Below, in pieces: positions 5,994 through 6,904 of a stretch of 6,904 bases of DNA. The DNA is taken from positions 1 through 6,904 of the forward strand of contig DPAW01000202.1 in assembly GCA_003517285.1 (NCBI GenBank), given 5' to 3'. Under the pieces are notes generated by a model that worked only from the letters and a program-made list of their open reading frames with translations, did no database searches and was not told the origin of the DNA. Both the position numbers and the translations under genes were made by a program. Each line of letters starts with the position of its first letter. Position 1 is the stretch's first letter. The stretch is from Verrucomicrobiales bacterium (GTDB taxonomy: Bacteria; Verrucomicrobiota; Verrucomicrobiia; Limisphaerales; UBA1100).

Positions 5994-6904
5994 ATGAAAA
6001 TCAAAACACACAAATGGACCTTAGCTCTCGCCGCTGCTGGAGTGGTGAGCCTTCAGTCACTTGCAAACGCTCAAGAAGCCGCCGCAGGCGCTGATGCTCT
6101 GGCTGCTTCAACCACACTGACTGGATACGTTAGTACTAGTTATACTATGTCTGACGGCGACGGAGCGGACCTAGTTAAAACAAACGAGGACGCAGATAAG
6201 TTTAAGTTGGATATCGTCAGCCTAACTCTTGGATCTGCGCAAGGTGCTGGAGAATATGCCGCTGGTTACACCGTGGGCATGTGGATAGGGCCCGACGACC
6301 AACATACAAGCGAAAACTTCTCTCTCACGCAGGCCAACATTGATTTGAGAGTTCCGGTTGGAACCGGTATCGATCTGAAAGTAGGGTATTTTGGCACGGT
6401 TGTTGGATATGAAGTGTATGAATACACCGATAATGCATTCTTCCAACGTGGCCTGGGCTTTTACATGGAACCAACCCACCACACCGGTGTGTTGGCTTCG
6501 TATCAACTTACAGATGATCTAGGAATAACCGCTGGCCTTGTTAACAATGGTGGTGCCACCCCTAATGCCAACGCTGGAGGAGGTGGAACCGCTGGTGCAG
6601 TAACAGCTAGTTATACCACCCCAGACAGCTTAGGATTTGCTGGGGGAACGTCCGTTTATTTAGCTACTGTCCAAGGTCTCGATGCTTTCGGAACAGGTCC
6701 TGCCGACTTTTGGTATGCCAGCATAGGCTTGCCGACAGGGATTGAAGGCCTCTCTGTAGACCTCGCTGCAGACTGGGTAGATTGGGAAGCAGGTGGGGAC
6801 GATGAAATCTATCAACTCTACGCATCCTATGCATTAAGCGAAAAGGCTACTGTAAATGCTCGTTACGAATTCGGAACAAGTGATGAAAACTCAATGACAG
6901 ACTT
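5994..6904 (+). CDS. Outer-membrane beta-barrel porin (BBP2/OmpL-like), 3' end off window
   Basis: The first 303 residues are present and the frame is open to the right edge. Residues 1-26 are a clear Sec signal peptide: a basic start (MKIKTHK), a hydrophobic core and an ANA|QE cleavage site. The mature part alternates polar and hydrophobic residues as barrel strands do, starting with TLTGYVSTSY (41-50). The block at about 108-185 (FSLTQANIDLRV, VGYFGTVVGYEVYEY, EPTHHTGVLASYQL, then GITAGLVNNG) matches the putative beta-barrel porin-2 (OmpL-like) family in style. A glycine-rich loop (194-201) and several acidic stretches probably form extracellular loops. It should sit in the outer membrane as a general or solute-specific channel; the substrate is unknown. 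There is no Shine-Dalgarno before ATG 5994. A 372-bp gap separates it from the upstream gene, so it probably has its own promoter. Family assignment is by eye and the C-terminal barrel is unseen. Confidence 0.85.
   Translation, partial: MKIKTHKWTLALAAAGVVSLQSLANAQEAAAGADALAASTTLTGYVSTSYTMSDGDGADLVKTNEDADKFKLDIVSLTLGSAQGAGEYAAGYTVGMWIGPDDQHTSENFSLTQANIDLRVPVGTGIDLKVGYFGTVVGYEVYEYTDNAFFQRGLGFYMEPTHHTGVLASYQLTDDLGITAGLVNNGGATPNANAGGGGTAGAVTASYTTPDSLGFAGGTSVYLATVQGLDAFGTGPADFWYASIGLPTGIEGLSVDLAADWVDWEAGGDDEIYQLYASYALSEKATVNARYEFGTSDENSMTD

Overview
The window looks like chromosomal DNA of a Gram-negative, two-membrane bacterium. An LPS-export permease (LptG type), a GspJ-like pseudopilin and a signal-peptide-bearing outer-membrane beta-barrel protein all require an outer membrane. 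The OmpL-like porin style, the planctomycete/verrucomicrobial flavour of the VWA domain and the weak or absent Shine-Dalgarno sequence at several genes point to the Planctomycetes-Verrucomicrobia group, most likely Verrucomicrobiota. That placement is inference from gene style, not from a marker gene. No RNA genes, CRISPR arrays, insertion sequences or phage genes are visible.

Layout. Positions 1-60 hold a strong rho-independent terminator for a plus-strand gene that lies off the left edge. Positions 64-2855 are a minus-strand pair, an LptF/LptG-family permease followed by a soluble GAF-GAF histidine kinase. The two overlap by 4 bases (ATGA), so they are probably translationally coupled. Only about 60 bp separates the permease start from a divergent plus-strand gene (about 2917-4308) for a metallo-beta-lactamase/beta-CASP nuclease with all of its catalytic motifs. 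Fifty bases downstream on the same strand, 4359-5621 encodes the most unusual protein here: a class III (prepilin) leader and GspJ-like minor-pseudopilin region joined to a C-terminal von Willebrand factor A domain with an intact metal-ion-dependent adhesion site (MIDAS). Positions 5622-5993 are an AT-rich intergenic region with candidate terminator hairpins, a cluster of ATTCA/TGAAT inverted repeats and possible promoter elements. From 5994 to the right edge is the 5' part of a BBP2/OmpL-like porin gene.

How the genes relate. The permease and kinase can be read as one unit linking envelope LPS transport with a cytoplasmic sensor, though no response regulator is in view. The pseudopilin-VWA protein and the porin are both cell-envelope proteins, but they are separated by a regulatory gap and are probably independent. 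Base composition drops from roughly 61% GC in the pseudopilin half (4621-4980) to roughly 47% in the VWA half (5101-5580), hand-counted. This break falls close to the domain junction and is the strongest hint that the gene is a fusion.
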